A DNA stretch of 64,000 nucleotides from the NCBI GenBank assembly GCA_964559125.1, contig CAZLGW010000001.1, positions 62,001-126,000 of the forward strand, written 5' to 3'. Every line of letters starts with the position of its first letter. Within the stretch, counting starts at the first letter, position 1. The notes beneath the pieces were generated by a model, which saw nothing but the letters and a program-made list of their open reading frames with translations, ran no database searches and was not told where the DNA came from. Source of the DNA: Ravibacter sp964559125 (GTDB lineage: Bacteria > Bacteroidota > Bacteroidia > Cytophagales > Spirosomataceae). Below are positions 35,361 to 44,023 of the stretch, in pieces. The position numbers were made by a program, and so were the translations under genes.

Positions 35361-36068
35361 ATGAAATGGATTTTGTTGACTACACTTTTATTCGGACTCA
35401 CCCTGACATATGCAAAGGAACTGGATGGGGCCTGGGCGATGAAGACACCTGACGGCGAAAATGTTACGATGATCATCAATGAAGATTACCTGGTAGTAGC
35501 GCTTTACGATCTGCCCGGCAAAAAGTTCGGATATACGGAAGGAGGAAAATATACTTTGAAAGGCAATACGCTTTCCTACATGTGCGAGTTTAACTCGGAA
35601 GATGCATCCACAGTGGGGCAGACCACTTCGTGGCAGGTAGCGTTGAGCGGCAATTCGCTTACACTCTCGGGAGACAGGGGAACCTTTCAGTTTGACAGGA
35701 TCGACCGGGCCTCCGATCATGCCATGGCCGGAACCTGGCATATTACCGAGAGGGTACAGGATGAGAAAGGCGCACTGGTCAAAATACACCAGAAGGGCAC
35801 TCGCAAAACATTGAAAATTCTTTCCGGTACCAGGTTCCAGTGGGTAGCGATAGACCCCGGAGTGAAAGGATTTTTTGGTACGGGAGGTGGAACCTATACT
35901 GCGAAAGACGGAAAGTATACCGAAAACATTGAATTCTTCTCGCGCGACAACAGCCGGGTAGGCGCCTCACTCAGCTTCGGCTGGAAGCTTGAAAACGGCC
36001 GGTGGGATCATTCCGGGAAAAGCAGCAAGGGAGATCCGATCCATGAGGTATGGGAAAAGGTGAAATGA
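35361..36068 (+). CDS. exported protein with two lipocalin-like repeats, unknown function
   Basis: 235 residues with a signal peptide to about residue 19. The mature protein has two similar halves: LDGAWAMKTPDGENVTMIIN with GGKYTLKGNTLSYMCEF, and MAGTWHITERVQDEKGALV with GGTYTAKDGKYTENIEFF. Each half has a W-containing first strand, a GGxYT turn and a final hydrophobic strand, as in small lipocalin-like beta-barrels. An internal duplication is the best reading. Function unknown; periplasmic or outer envelope is likely. Confidence 0.75.
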   Translation: MKWILLTTLLFGLTLTYAKELDGAWAMKTPDGENVTMIINEDYLVVALYDLPGKKFGYTEGGKYTLKGNTLSYMCEFNSEDASTVGQTTSWQVALSGNSLTLSGDRGTFQFDRIDRASDHAMAGTWHITERVQDEKGALVKIHQKGTRKTLKILSGTRFQWVAIDPGVKGFFGTGGGTYTAKDGKYTENIEFFSRDNSRVGASLSFGWKLENGRWDHSGKSSKGDPIHEVWEKVK

Positions 36069-36069
36069 C

Positions 36070-36077
36070 TACCTTTG
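36070..36077 (+). promoter_or_regulatory. possible -7 element for the 36097 gene
   Basis: TACCTTTG, a perfect TAnnTTTG match 20 bases before the start codon. No TTTG or TTG at the expected -33 position (the region is inside the previous gene), so it is only half a promoter. Confidence 0.3.
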
Positions 36078-36096
36078 CTGTAAATCTTTTATAGCA

Positions 36097-36564
36097 ATGC
36101 CGCAGCTTCCCTTTTACTCCTACCTTTTTGCCGACGAGGTTTTGTTCAGGATTCCGGTTGTTTCACCGGCGGTGACGTCTCCCTTTGCGAGCCTGAAAAC
36201 CAAAGCGCTGATATTGGTCAATACCTATGGCAAAGGCATTAAGCCTGAAGAACGGGTATTCCTGGAGAAAGTCCTGAAAGCTGTACAATATGATTTCGAA
36301 AAAGTGGATCTGCTCGAGCTCGATAAGCTCGGATCTCCTGACGCGTCTGAACTGCTTGCCGGGGGTGTTGTCGATTATGTCATGCTTTTCGGTATCAAAC
36401 CGGAGTCGGTAAACCTGGATATAGACCTGGAACTATACATTCCCCGGAATATAAAAGGAACGTGGTTCCTTTTATCCAACAGCCTGCTACGCATCGAGAT
36501 GGAAGAGTCAAAAAGGCGTGATCTGTGGCAGGCTTTAAAGAAAATGTTTCCCGGTAGCCGCTGA
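36097..36564 (+). CDS. conserved hypothetical protein
   Basis: 155 residues, not recognised with confidence. An N-terminal segment (MPQLPFYSYLFADEVLFRIP) precedes an alpha/beta region with KALILVNTYGKGIKPEERVF, VLKAVQYDFEKVDLLEL and VVDYVMLFGI, and a C-terminal KRRDLWQALKKMFPG. The layout resembles small psi/uracil-glycosylase-like scaffold proteins, which is speculation. It starts 28 bases after the exported protein and ends 5 bases before the GNAT gene. Confidence 0.65.
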   Translation: MPQLPFYSYLFADEVLFRIPVVSPAVTSPFASLKTKALILVNTYGKGIKPEERVFLEKVLKAVQYDFEKVDLLELDKLGSPDASELLAGGVVDYVMLFGIKPESVNLDIDLELYIPRNIKGTWFLLSNSLLRIEMEESKRRDLWQALKKMFPGSR

Positions 36565-36569
36565 TTTAT

Positions 36570-37097
36570 ATGCTCAGGAGTAAAAATATAAAGCTCATCC
36601 CTTGCGATGATACCATTTTTGATGCTATCAAAATGGGTGACGACGTGCTGGCCGGGGTGATAGGGGCGAATGTGCCCAGGAAATGGACGGAATTCAGGGA
36701 TGCCTTCACACCTGCATACAGGCGCTGGAAAGAACACCCCCCTCTCAGGGACTGGTGGACCCACCTCATCGTTCATTTGCCCGACAACCAGCTGATCGGG
36801 TCATGCGGGTATAAGGGAGAGCCTGATGTTAACGGTACGGTTGAGATCGGGTACGAGATCAAAAGTTCTTACCGGAACCAGGGTTTCGGGAAAGAAGTGG
36901 CGCGGCTGCTGACCGAAAATGCCCTTCACAGTCGTATGGTAAATCGTATTATCGCTCATACGCTCCCGTTCGAAAGCCCTTCTACCTCCGTGCTCAGGAG
37001 CACAGGCTTTACCATGGTCGAGGAAGTAGCCGATGACGCGGAGGGACTGGTGTGGAAATGGGAGTATACGGGAGAAAAGAGCAAAAAGCACGAATAG
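36570..37097 (+). CDS. GNAT-family acetyltransferase
   Basis: 175 residues. Typical RimJ/RimL-type GNAT layout: an N-terminal strand (KNIKLIPCDDTIF), the conserved middle QLIGSCGYKGEP, GTVEIGYEIKSSYRNQGFGK as the acetyl-CoA loop, and VLRSTGFTMVEEVAD. The gene starts 5 bases after the previous stop, so the two are probably co-transcribed. Substrate unknown. Confidence 0.88.
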   Translation: MLRSKNIKLIPCDDTIFDAIKMGDDVLAGVIGANVPRKWTEFRDAFTPAYRRWKEHPPLRDWWTHLIVHLPDNQLIGSCGYKGEPDVNGTVEIGYEIKSSYRNQGFGKEVARLLTENALHSRMVNRIIAHTLPFESPSTSVLRSTGFTMVEEVADDAEGLVWKWEYTGEKSKKHE

Positions 37098-37190
37098 ACG
37101 CTTCCCAGGTTTTTTTGTTCAAGAAAATACCTATAAATTGCTATTTAATGATGGAAAAACATTTGTAATAGCGAGAACACATTCATTTAT

Positions 37191-38900
37191 ATGCCAAATC
37201 CAAACGTTGAGCTTCCCTGGCTAAAGAATTACCCGGAGGGAGTTCCTGCCGAAATTAATCCCGACGCCTATCCCTCACTTATTGATTTGTTTGAAGAGTC
37301 TGCTAAGAAGTTTGCGGGACGGGTAGCCTACTCGAATATGGGGAAAACGATGACCTATGCCGAGCTCGATACCTATTCAAAAAACTTTGCCGCTTACCTG
37401 CAGGTGATCGGACTGAAAAAGGGAGACAGGATCGCGATCCAGGCGCCCAATGTGCTGCAGTTTCCGGTCGTGCTTTTCGGGGCCATCAGGGCAGGCCTCA
37501 TAGTAGTGAATACGAATCCTTTGTACACTCCCCGTGAGATGCTTCACCAGTTTAAGGATTCGGGAGCCAAGGCTATTTTCATCCTGGCCAATTTTGCCGC
37601 GAACCTTGAAGCTATCCTTCCGCAAACCGATATTGAGCATGTGATCGTTTCGAAAATGGGGGATATGTTCGGAGCCCTGAAGGGATTTATCGTCAATTTT
37701 GTAGTAAAGAATGTAAGGAAGATGGTGCCGGAGTACCATATTCCCGGTGCAGTGCCATTCAATGAAGCCCTCAAAATAGGAGGGGGGGCAACTTATCATC
37801 GCCCGGAGGTTAAAGGTTCGGATGTTGCTTTTATACAGTATACAGGCGGAACTACCGGTGTTTCAAAAGGTGCTATGCTGTCTCACAGGAATATGGTGGC
37901 CAACGTAGAGGGAGTAGATATATGGTTCCAGTCGAAAATGAGGCATTCTGACTCCAAAGTCCCGATGATCGTCGTAGGAGCCCTGCCGCTTTATCACGTT
38001 TTCGCACTAACCGTAAACGGGCTGTCGTGCCTGAAATGGGGTGCGCATAACCTGCTTATAACCAACCCGCGCGACCTTCCCGGATTTATCAAGGAGCTGA
38101 AAAAACAAAAAGTCGTAATATTCCCGGGGTTGAACACCCTCTTTAATGGCCTGATGAATCAGCCTGACTTCAAGGATATCGATTTCAGCGAGCTCCAGAT
38201 CAGTATTGCCGGCGGAATGGCGCTGCAGAAGGTAGTGGGAGAAAGGTGGGAAAAGATGACAGGTTGCCCCCTGGTGGAAGGATACGGACTTTCTGAAACG
38301 TCACCCGTACTGTCGGTGAGCCCGCTTGACGGTCGCCACAGGCAAGGGACTATCGGTATCCCGTTTCCCAGCACCGAGATGAGGATCAGGACCGAAGACG
38401 AAAAGTGGGCTCCTCTCGGCGAGCGCGGAGAGATCTGCGCCAAAGGACCGCAGGTTATGCTGGGCTATTACAACCGTCCGGATGAAACAGAAAAGGTGAT
38501 TTTTGAGGACGAAGACGGACGATGGTTCCGGACAGGCGATATCGGAGTGCAGGAGGAGGGAGGCTTTTTCCGGATTGTAGACCGCAAAAAGGATATGATC
38601 CTCGTCTCAGGCTTTAACGTATATCCCAATGAAGTAGAGGACGTGGTGTCGAGGATGGATGGGGTGCTCGAAGTGGCCTGCGTAGGCGTGCCCGACGAAA
38701 AAACGACGGAGGCCGTCAAGCTGTTTGTAGTCAGGAAAGACCCCGACCTGACAGAAGAAAAGATCAGGGCATACTGTAAACAAAACCTTACCGCTTATAA
38801 ATGTCCCCGGCAGGTAGAGTTCAGGGATGAGCTTCCCAAAAGCAACGTAGGCAAGATTCTCCGTAAAAACCTGAGAGACGAAGGGCAGGCCGGGAAGTGA
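37191..38900 (+). CDS. fadD: long-chain fatty acid--CoA ligase
   Basis: 569 residues. AMP-binding superfamily features: phosphate loop YTGGTTGVSKGAM (about 219-231), VEGYGLSETSP, GRWFRTGDIG, RIVDRKKDMI and the C-terminal catalytic lysine in KSNVGKILRKNL. N-terminal PWLKNYPEGVPAEINPDAYP matches FadD-type ligases. It activates fatty acids as acyl-CoA using ATP. It lies 93 bases after the GNAT gene and ends at a clear terminator. Confidence 0.95.
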   Translation: MPNPNVELPWLKNYPEGVPAEINPDAYPSLIDLFEESAKKFAGRVAYSNMGKTMTYAELDTYSKNFAAYLQVIGLKKGDRIAIQAPNVLQFPVVLFGAIRAGLIVVNTNPLYTPREMLHQFKDSGAKAIFILANFAANLEAILPQTDIEHVIVSKMGDMFGALKGFIVNFVVKNVRKMVPEYHIPGAVPFNEALKIGGGATYHRPEVKGSDVAFIQYTGGTTGVSKGAMLSHRNMVANVEGVDIWFQSKMRHSDSKVPMIVVGALPLYHVFALTVNGLSCLKWGAHNLLITNPRDLPGFIKELKKQKVVIFPGLNTLFNGLMNQPDFKDIDFSELQISIAGGMALQKVVGERWEKMTGCPLVEGYGLSETSPVLSVSPLDGRHRQGTIGIPFPSTEMRIRTEDEKWAPLGERGEICAKGPQVMLGYYNRPDETEKVIFEDEDGRWFRTGDIGVQEEGGFFRIVDRKKDMILVSGFNVYPNEVEDVVSRMDGVLEVACVGVPDEKTTEAVKLFVVRKDPDLTEEKIRAYCKQNLTAYKCPRQVEFRDELPKSNVGKILRKNLRDEGQAGK

Positions 38901-38928
38901 CCCATATACAGGCATTCCTGCAAATACA

Positions 38929-38962
38929 TACGTTCCGGAGAGGCATCCGGAACGTATTTTTT
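38929..38962 (+). terminator. rho-independent terminator after fadD
   Basis: A 10-base stem TACGTTCCGG / CCGGAACGTA with an 8-base loop, followed by TTTTTTG. It lies 28 bases after the fadD stop. Confidence 0.7.
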
Positions 38963-39057
38963 GTATATTGTACTCCCTTTCCGGATCAGTGCCTGCCTGC
39001 AGGCGCCCGGATGGTTGCACGGTATGTGGATGTTATTTTTATTTAAAATAGTGTTAT

Positions 39058-39801
39058 ATGACAACGTTTCGTAAAAACCTCGTATTAGTTCACGGACATG
39101 GAGTAGATGAATCGATATGGGACTCGATAGCGCCTTTGCTGAGCGAGACTTATACGGTTATCCGGCCCAATCTGTCGCTTCTCACAAATTGCAATACTAT
39201 AGAAGCTTATGCGGAAGAGCTATATGATTTTCTGACAAATGCCGGTATCCGGAAATGCACCGTTATCGGCCATTCGATGGGAGGGTATATCGGCCTGGCA
39301 TTGGCAGAAAAGCACCCGGATATGATAGAGGGTTTCGGCTTGTTTCACTCCCTGGCTTATGCGGATGACGATGTAAAGAAAGAGCAGCGAAGCAAGATGA
39401 TCACCCTGCTGCGTGAGAAAGGTGCCTCTGATTTTATACGGCTGACCGGCGCCAATATGTTCGGGAAGCGATACCGGAAGTATCGCGCCGAAAAGGTAAG
39501 GCAGCACGTCAGTCATTTTTCGGAACTTCCTGCCGAAGCGCTTGCCGTGGGTGTAGAGGCTATCCGGGACCGGCCCGACCGTACCAAAGTACTGCAAAAG
39601 CTGAAGGTGCCTCTCCTGCTGATAGTAGGGATGGAAGATGTTCTGATGCCGTTTGAGAAAGTGATAGAAATGGCTACCTACCCCAAAATCGCCTATCCTT
39701 TTATTCTCTCCGATTCGGGGCATATGGGTATGGTGGAGAGGACAGATACTACCGTGAAAATTCTCAGGTGGTACCTGGAGAAAATATACCAGGCAGGTTA
39801 G
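39058..39801 (+). CDS. alpha/beta-hydrolase
   Basis: 247 residues, no signal peptide. Canonical alpha/beta-hydrolase: VLVHGHGVDESIWDS oxyanion region, nucleophile elbow GHSMGG (Ser73), VGMEDVLMPFE with the acid residue and DSGHMGMVE with the His. Similar to the broad BioH/lactonase-like group. It follows the fadD terminator, so it starts a new unit. Substrate unknown. Confidence 0.88.
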   Translation: MTTFRKNLVLVHGHGVDESIWDSIAPLLSETYTVIRPNLSLLTNCNTIEAYAEELYDFLTNAGIRKCTVIGHSMGGYIGLALAEKHPDMIEGFGLFHSLAYADDDVKKEQRSKMITLLREKGASDFIRLTGANMFGKRYRKYRAEKVRQHVSHFSELPAEALAVGVEAIRDRPDRTKVLQKLKVPLLLIVGMEDVLMPFEKVIEMATYPKIAYPFILSDSGHMGMVERTDTTVKILRWYLEKIYQAG

Positions 39802-39853
39802 CGGTAACGGCAGCCGGCTTTATTACCGCAGCAGCTCCTCAAATCGTAATCAG

Positions 39854-41056
39854 ATGTCTTTCTCTCAGCTTTTTTTTCGACAATACCGGGCTTACGGCCT
39901 GGTGCTGTTTTTTTCTGTTGTTTTATTCAGCTGCCGCGAAAACCGGGAGCCACGTCCTCTTGAAAATCAGTACCTGGTCGAAGCTAAGGCCGTGGGAGAG
40001 ATTTCCCGGGAGCAGATCATAACGGCTGCCAATAGCGTTCTTCCCGGTCTGGGGAATGTGGTAAGAACCGGGGTGAAGCTCTACAAAATCACTTATAAAA
40101 CTACTAATGTTGACGGAACGGAAATCGTCGCTTCGGGCGCCGTCGTCGTTCCCGTGGGTGATCAGCAGTATCCCATGCTAAGCATCCAGCACGGCACGAT
40201 TACAAGCGATGTATCTGCGCCGTCAAATTTCTCTCCCGGCAGCGAAGTGGCCCAGTCGGGATCCGTTTTCGCCGGTCTGGGTTATATCGCGGTTTTTCCC
40301 GACTATATAGGATACGGCGCATCCGCGCATTTACCCCACCCCTATGAGCATCGTGAGAGCCTGGGTACGGCCTGCCTGGATATGCTGCGCGCCACGAAGG
40401 AGTTTATTGCCGGTTCTCCGGAATATAAGTGGAATAGCAAACTCTACATTTCAGGATTTTCGGAAGGGGGATATGCCACGCTGAGCCTCCAGAAGATGCT
40501 GGAGGAAGATGCAGCCGGGGAGTTTGACCTGCGGGCTTCTACCTGTGGTGCGGGAGCTTATAACAAAACAGCTTTTATGAAGCACCTGGTCAATAACCAG
40601 ACCCATGGCATCGCATCCTATAACCGGTCTTATCTCTGGGTGGTGTTGAGCTATAACCGGATCTACGGCCTGAATTACCCTGTTTCCCACTTTTTTAAAG
40701 AACCTTTTGCATCGGAGGTTGAGAAGAAGCAACATATGGCCGAGTTGAAAGGAAGCTTTGACGGGATGCTGAAAGATGAGTTTGTGAAAGGAATAAATGA
40801 CGGGGGCGAAAAAGAGTTTATAGCCGCAATAGCCGACAACGACCTGCTGGACTGGAAGCCGGTAACGCCGACCCAGCTGTACCATGGCACAGCCGACGAG
40901 CTGGTTTTCTATTTCAATTCGGAGACGACCTACCAGTCTATGAAAGCTAAAGGTGCAACACAGGTAGAACTCAAGACACTTGCCGGTAAAACCCATTCGA
41001 CGGCTGTCGTGGACTACCTGATCGGGACTTATTCTTTTTTTAATTCAAAACCTTGA
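39854..41056 (+). CDS. secretory lipase-like alpha/beta-hydrolase lipoprotein
   Basis: 400 residues. Hydrophobic start with a lipobox-like end VVLFSC (Cys27). Hydrolase core: YPMLSIQHGTITSD, FPDYIGYGAS, nucleophile GFSEGG (Ser203), QLYHGTADELV with the acid and KTHSTAVVDYL with the His. This layout fits the secretory lipase/serine hydrolase LIP type. Extracytoplasmic ester hydrolysis is likely. It starts 52 bases after the preceding hydrolase and may share its transcript. Confidence 0.82.
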   Translation: MSFSQLFFRQYRAYGLVLFFSVVLFSCRENREPRPLENQYLVEAKAVGEISREQIITAANSVLPGLGNVVRTGVKLYKITYKTTNVDGTEIVASGAVVVPVGDQQYPMLSIQHGTITSDVSAPSNFSPGSEVAQSGSVFAGLGYIAVFPDYIGYGASAHLPHPYEHRESLGTACLDMLRATKEFIAGSPEYKWNSKLYISGFSEGGYATLSLQKMLEEDAAGEFDLRASTCGAGAYNKTAFMKHLVNNQTHGIASYNRSYLWVVLSYNRIYGLNYPVSHFFKEPFASEVEKKQHMAELKGSFDGMLKDEFVKGINDGGEKEFIAAIADNDLLDWKPVTPTQLYHGTADELVFYFNSETTYQSMKAKGATQVELKTLAGKTHSTAVVDYLIGTYSFFNSKP

Positions 41057-41077
41057 TTCACAGGAAAGATTAGTCCT

Positions 41078-41085
41078 TATATTTG
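41078..41085 (+). promoter_or_regulatory. possible -7 element for cysM
   Basis: TATATTTG, 25 bases before cysM. The nearest TTG (41053-41055) is 22 bases upstream, wider than the usual 19-20, so the call is weak. A second TATATTTG at 41098-41105 lies too close to the start codon. Confidence 0.3.
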
Positions 41086-41110
41086 TCTTGGTTAAATTAT
41101 ATTTGAATAG

Positions 41111-41989
41111 ATGTTTCGACTACTTGATCTTATAGGAAATACTCCTTTGGTGGAGCTGACCAGGCTCAATCTTAACCCCAAAGTAAAGCTTCTGGCAAAA
41201 CTGGAGGGCGACAATCCCGGCGGCAGCGTCAAAGACCGCACGGCCTACTATATGGTGAAGGGCGCTATTGAGCGCGGGGATCTGAAGCCGGGTATGAAGC
41301 TTATCGAAGCGACCAGCGGAAATACCGGCATAGCGCTGGCGATGATAGCGAGGCTTTTCGACATTGAGATAGAGCTGGTAATGCCCGCCACTTCCACGCG
41401 CGAAAGGATATTGACTATGGAGGCCTATGGAGCGAACGTGATCCTGGAGGAATCGATGGAAGCGGCCAGGGATTCTGCCCTGGAAAAAGCTGCTAAAGGG
41501 GGTTATCTGATACTTAACCAGTTTGCGAACCCCGACAACTGGCGTGCCCATTATGAAACGACCGGGCCTGAAATATGGCGGGATACAAACGGGGAAATCA
41601 CGCATTTCGTATCGTCAATGGGGACTACCGGCACTATTATGGGCTGCTCCAGATTTCTGAAAGAGCAGAACCCTGATGTCAGGATCGTAGGCTGCCAACC
41701 TAAGGACGGAGCCAGCATACCCGGGATCCGGAAGTGGCCTGAGCCTTATCTGCCTAAAATTTTTGAAAAGGAAAGAGTTGACGATGTCATCGAGGTTTCC
41801 GAAGACGATGCCATACAAACCACCCGGATACTGGCCAAAGCAGAGGGTATCCTGGCCGGAATGAGCAGCGGAGGGGCTGCCTTTGCGGCAGTTGAAGTAG
41901 CCCGGCGCATTGATTCCGGCACGGTCGTATTTATCGTATGCGACCGGGGTGACCGGTACTTGTCGAGCGATTTATTCGGATCTATATAA
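41111..41989 (+). CDS. cysM: cysteine synthase (O-acetylserine sulfhydrylase B type)
   Basis: 292 residues, the shorter CysM-like length. PLP lysine at 41 in GGSVKDR; TSGNTGIAL (68-76) binds the substrate; SSMGTTGTIMG binds the PLP phosphate; GILAGMSSGGA near the end. It makes cysteine from O-acetylserine and sulfide or thiosulfate. Length and the LARLEGDNPGGS-like start favour CysM over CysK, though the two cannot be strictly separated here. It is convergent with hemC. Confidence 0.93.
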   Translation: MFRLLDLIGNTPLVELTRLNLNPKVKLLAKLEGDNPGGSVKDRTAYYMVKGAIERGDLKPGMKLIEATSGNTGIALAMIARLFDIEIELVMPATSTRERILTMEAYGANVILEESMEAARDSALEKAAKGGYLILNQFANPDNWRAHYETTGPEIWRDTNGEITHFVSSMGTTGTIMGCSRFLKEQNPDVRIVGCQPKDGASIPGIRKWPEPYLPKIFEKERVDDVIEVSEDDAIQTTRILAKAEGILAGMSSGGAAFAAVEVARRIDSGTVVFIVCDRGDRYLSSDLFGSI

Positions 41990-42018
41990 AAACCGACCAG
42001 CGCATTGATCGTTGGTAA

Positions 42019-42957
42019 CTAACTGCCCTGTTTTTCCCTTTTAATTTCTTCCAGGATCAGATCGCCGCCTTTCGAAAGGATGGCCTCCGCAAGCGAACGT
42101 CCGGCTGTTATCGCTTCCGCGGGTATTGCCGGGGCGTGTAGGGTTTCGGTCAGTAGCCGGGTGCCGTCCAGGCTGATGATCCCGCCGCGGATCATGATTT
42201 CAGCGCCTTCGCGTTTTGCCAATGCAAAGACAGGTATGCTGCAGCCTCCGTGCATGGTATTCAGAAATGCCCGTTCGGCAAGCAGACAGATTTCTGTATC
42301 GCTGTGGTTGACCAGCTTTTTGAGAGTTTCTTTCTTTTCACTGGCAAGATTTACCGCACATTCGACAGCGATACTTCCCTGCCCGACGGCCGGAATGAAT
42401 TCTGTTTCCGGGATCTTCTCCGAAATCAGATCATCGTACTCCATCCGGTGGACGCCCGCGTAAGCCAGCAGCAGGGCATCGCAATGCCCTTCCTCCAGTT
42501 TTCTTAGCCGGGTCTGCAGGTTGCCCCGCATATTGACAATCTCAAGATGAGGATAGTAATGCCTCAGGAAAGCAACTCTTTTGACCGAAGACGTGCCCAC
42601 GACAAAAGGAGTGCCCGAGCCAAGCTTTTTTTGCCTATCGAAGCTCAGCAGCACGTCGTTGACCACCTCCCGCTCGGTGAATGCCAGTATTTCGAGGTCG
42701 GGGTCAAGCGTCGATTGTACATCCTTTGCACTATGAACCGCTATGTCGATTTCACCTGACCGCAGCTTTTCTTCCAGCTCTTCGGTAAACAGCCCTTTGC
42801 CGCCGATACTGGACAACGAACGGTCGAGGATTTTGTCTCCTGTGGTTTCGATAATGACGTTTTCGGCAGTGAGGCCGCCTTTTTCCAGTAATGATTTTAT
42901 ATGATCGGCCTGCCATAATGCAAGACGGCTGCCGCGTGTACCAATTCTGATATGCAT
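42019..42957 (-). CDS. hemC: hydroxymethylbilane synthase (porphobilinogen deaminase)
   Basis: 312 residues, full length. Starts with IRIGTRGSRLALWQA; HSAKDVQ where most members have HSLKD(V/M)P; cofactor-binding GTSSVKRVAFL; and the cofactor-carrying cysteine in MHGGCSIP (Cys239). It joins four porphobilinogen units on the haem pathway. It starts 24 bases after the rimK stop, so the two are probably co-transcribed. Confidence 0.97.
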   Translation of the reverse strand: MHIRIGTRGSRLALWQADHIKSLLEKGGLTAENVIIETTGDKILDRSLSSIGGKGLFTEELEEKLRSGEIDIAVHSAKDVQSTLDPDLEILAFTEREVVNDVLLSFDRQKKLGSGTPFVVGTSSVKRVAFLRHYYPHLEIVNMRGNLQTRLRKLEEGHCDALLLAYAGVHRMEYDDLISEKIPETEFIPAVGQGSIAVECAVNLASEKKETLKKLVNHSDTEICLLAERAFLNTMHGGCSIPVFALAKREGAEIMIRGGIISLDGTRLLTETLHAPAIPAEAITAGRSLAEAILSKGGDLILEEIKREKQGS

Positions 42958-42981
42958 AATTACTGCTTGTAAGCCGGGCTG

Positions 42982-43887
42982 CTATACCCCTACGGTATCG
43001 CCCTCGTCTAATACTATCCTTTCTTCAATATAGTCAATGATCTCCATTGCCACATCTACCCCCGAAATTTCTTCGATCCCCTGGAGGCCCGGCGAAGAAT
43101 TGACCTCTATCACCAGCGGGCCCCGTTGTGACTGCAGAAGATCTACCCCGGCCACTTTTACACCGAGCGCTTTGGCTGCGGCCAGAGCTGTGCGTTCCTC
43201 CTCCGTGGTAAGAATAACCGCCTGCCCCTGTCCGCCCCGGTGAAGGTTGGACCTGAAATCGGCTTCCAGCGCCTGTCTCCTGATCGCTGCCACTACCCTG
43301 TTGCCCACTACGAAGGCACGAATATCGGCACTTTCGGCTTCCGAAATGTACTCCTGGATAAGGAAGTTGGCCCGTAGCCCGTAAAAAGCTTCGATCGTAG
43401 ATTTGGCTGCTTTTGTAGTTTCCGCCAGCACAACGCCGACACCCTGTGTTCCTTCGAGCGTTTTAATAACCACCGGGGGACCTCCGACAAACTTCAGGAG
43501 GCCGTCTACCTGTGACGGATCTTTGGCCATTACAGTTTTCGGGATGCCTACCCCTGATTTGGAGAGTATCTGGAGGCTCCGTAGCTTGTCTCGGCACCTC
43601 ATAATGGCCTGTGACTTTACGGTGGTGAATACTTTCATCATTTCAAATTGCCTCACCACAGCACAGCCGAATCCGGAAACAGATGTGCCGATGCGGGGGA
43701 TGACGGCATCGATGCCCCGGACCTGCTCGTTGTTATAGATAAGAGACGGTTTATTGCCTTCTACTGCCAGGAAGCATTTGGAATGGTCGATAACTACACC
43801 GTCATAGCCCCGCTGTTGAATTGCTTCCAGGAGCCTTTTAGTCGAATAGAGCTCTTTGTTTGTTGATAAAATGGCAATTTTCATCAA
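42982..43887 (-). CDS. rimK: RimK-type alpha-L-glutamate ligase
   Basis: 301 residues. ATP-grasp pattern: MKIAILSTNKELYST start, DKLRSLQILSKSGVGIPKT, PVVIKTLEGTQGVGVVLAE, FLIQEYISEAESADIRAFVV and EVNSSPGLQGIE with the metal ligands. RimK adds glutamates to ribosomal protein S6 in E. coli. Both full-length ATP-grasp sites look intact. hemC lies 24 bases downstream. Confidence 0.93.
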   Translation of the reverse strand: MMKIAILSTNKELYSTKRLLEAIQQRGYDGVVIDHSKCFLAVEGNKPSLIYNNEQVRGIDAVIPRIGTSVSGFGCAVVRQFEMMKVFTTVKSQAIMRCRDKLRSLQILSKSGVGIPKTVMAKDPSQVDGLLKFVGGPPVVIKTLEGTQGVGVVLAETTKAAKSTIEAFYGLRANFLIQEYISEAESADIRAFVVGNRVVAAIRRQALEADFRSNLHRGGQGQAVILTTEEERTALAAAKALGVKVAGVDLLQSQRGPLVIEVNSSPGLQGIEEISGVDVAMEIIDYIEERIVLDEGDTVGV

Positions 43888-43977
43888 AATAAAGTTAATG
43901 CCTGAAAACCAGATGCGTATCCGATAGCTTACGCATCGACAGTTTGTTCTCTACGATCGTTATCGGGCTCAAACGCG

Positions 43978-44008
43978 CTGATAGCTGATTTCTGATAGCT
44001 GACAGCTA
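43978..44008. repeat. CTGATAGCTGA direct repeat
   Basis: CTGATAGCTGA occurs at 43978-43988 and again at 43992-44002, just beyond the 3' end of holB. The same motif forms part of the inverted repeats in the second Sus locus. Confidence 0.5.
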
Positions 44009-44023
44009 TTACGGCTTCTGCCG

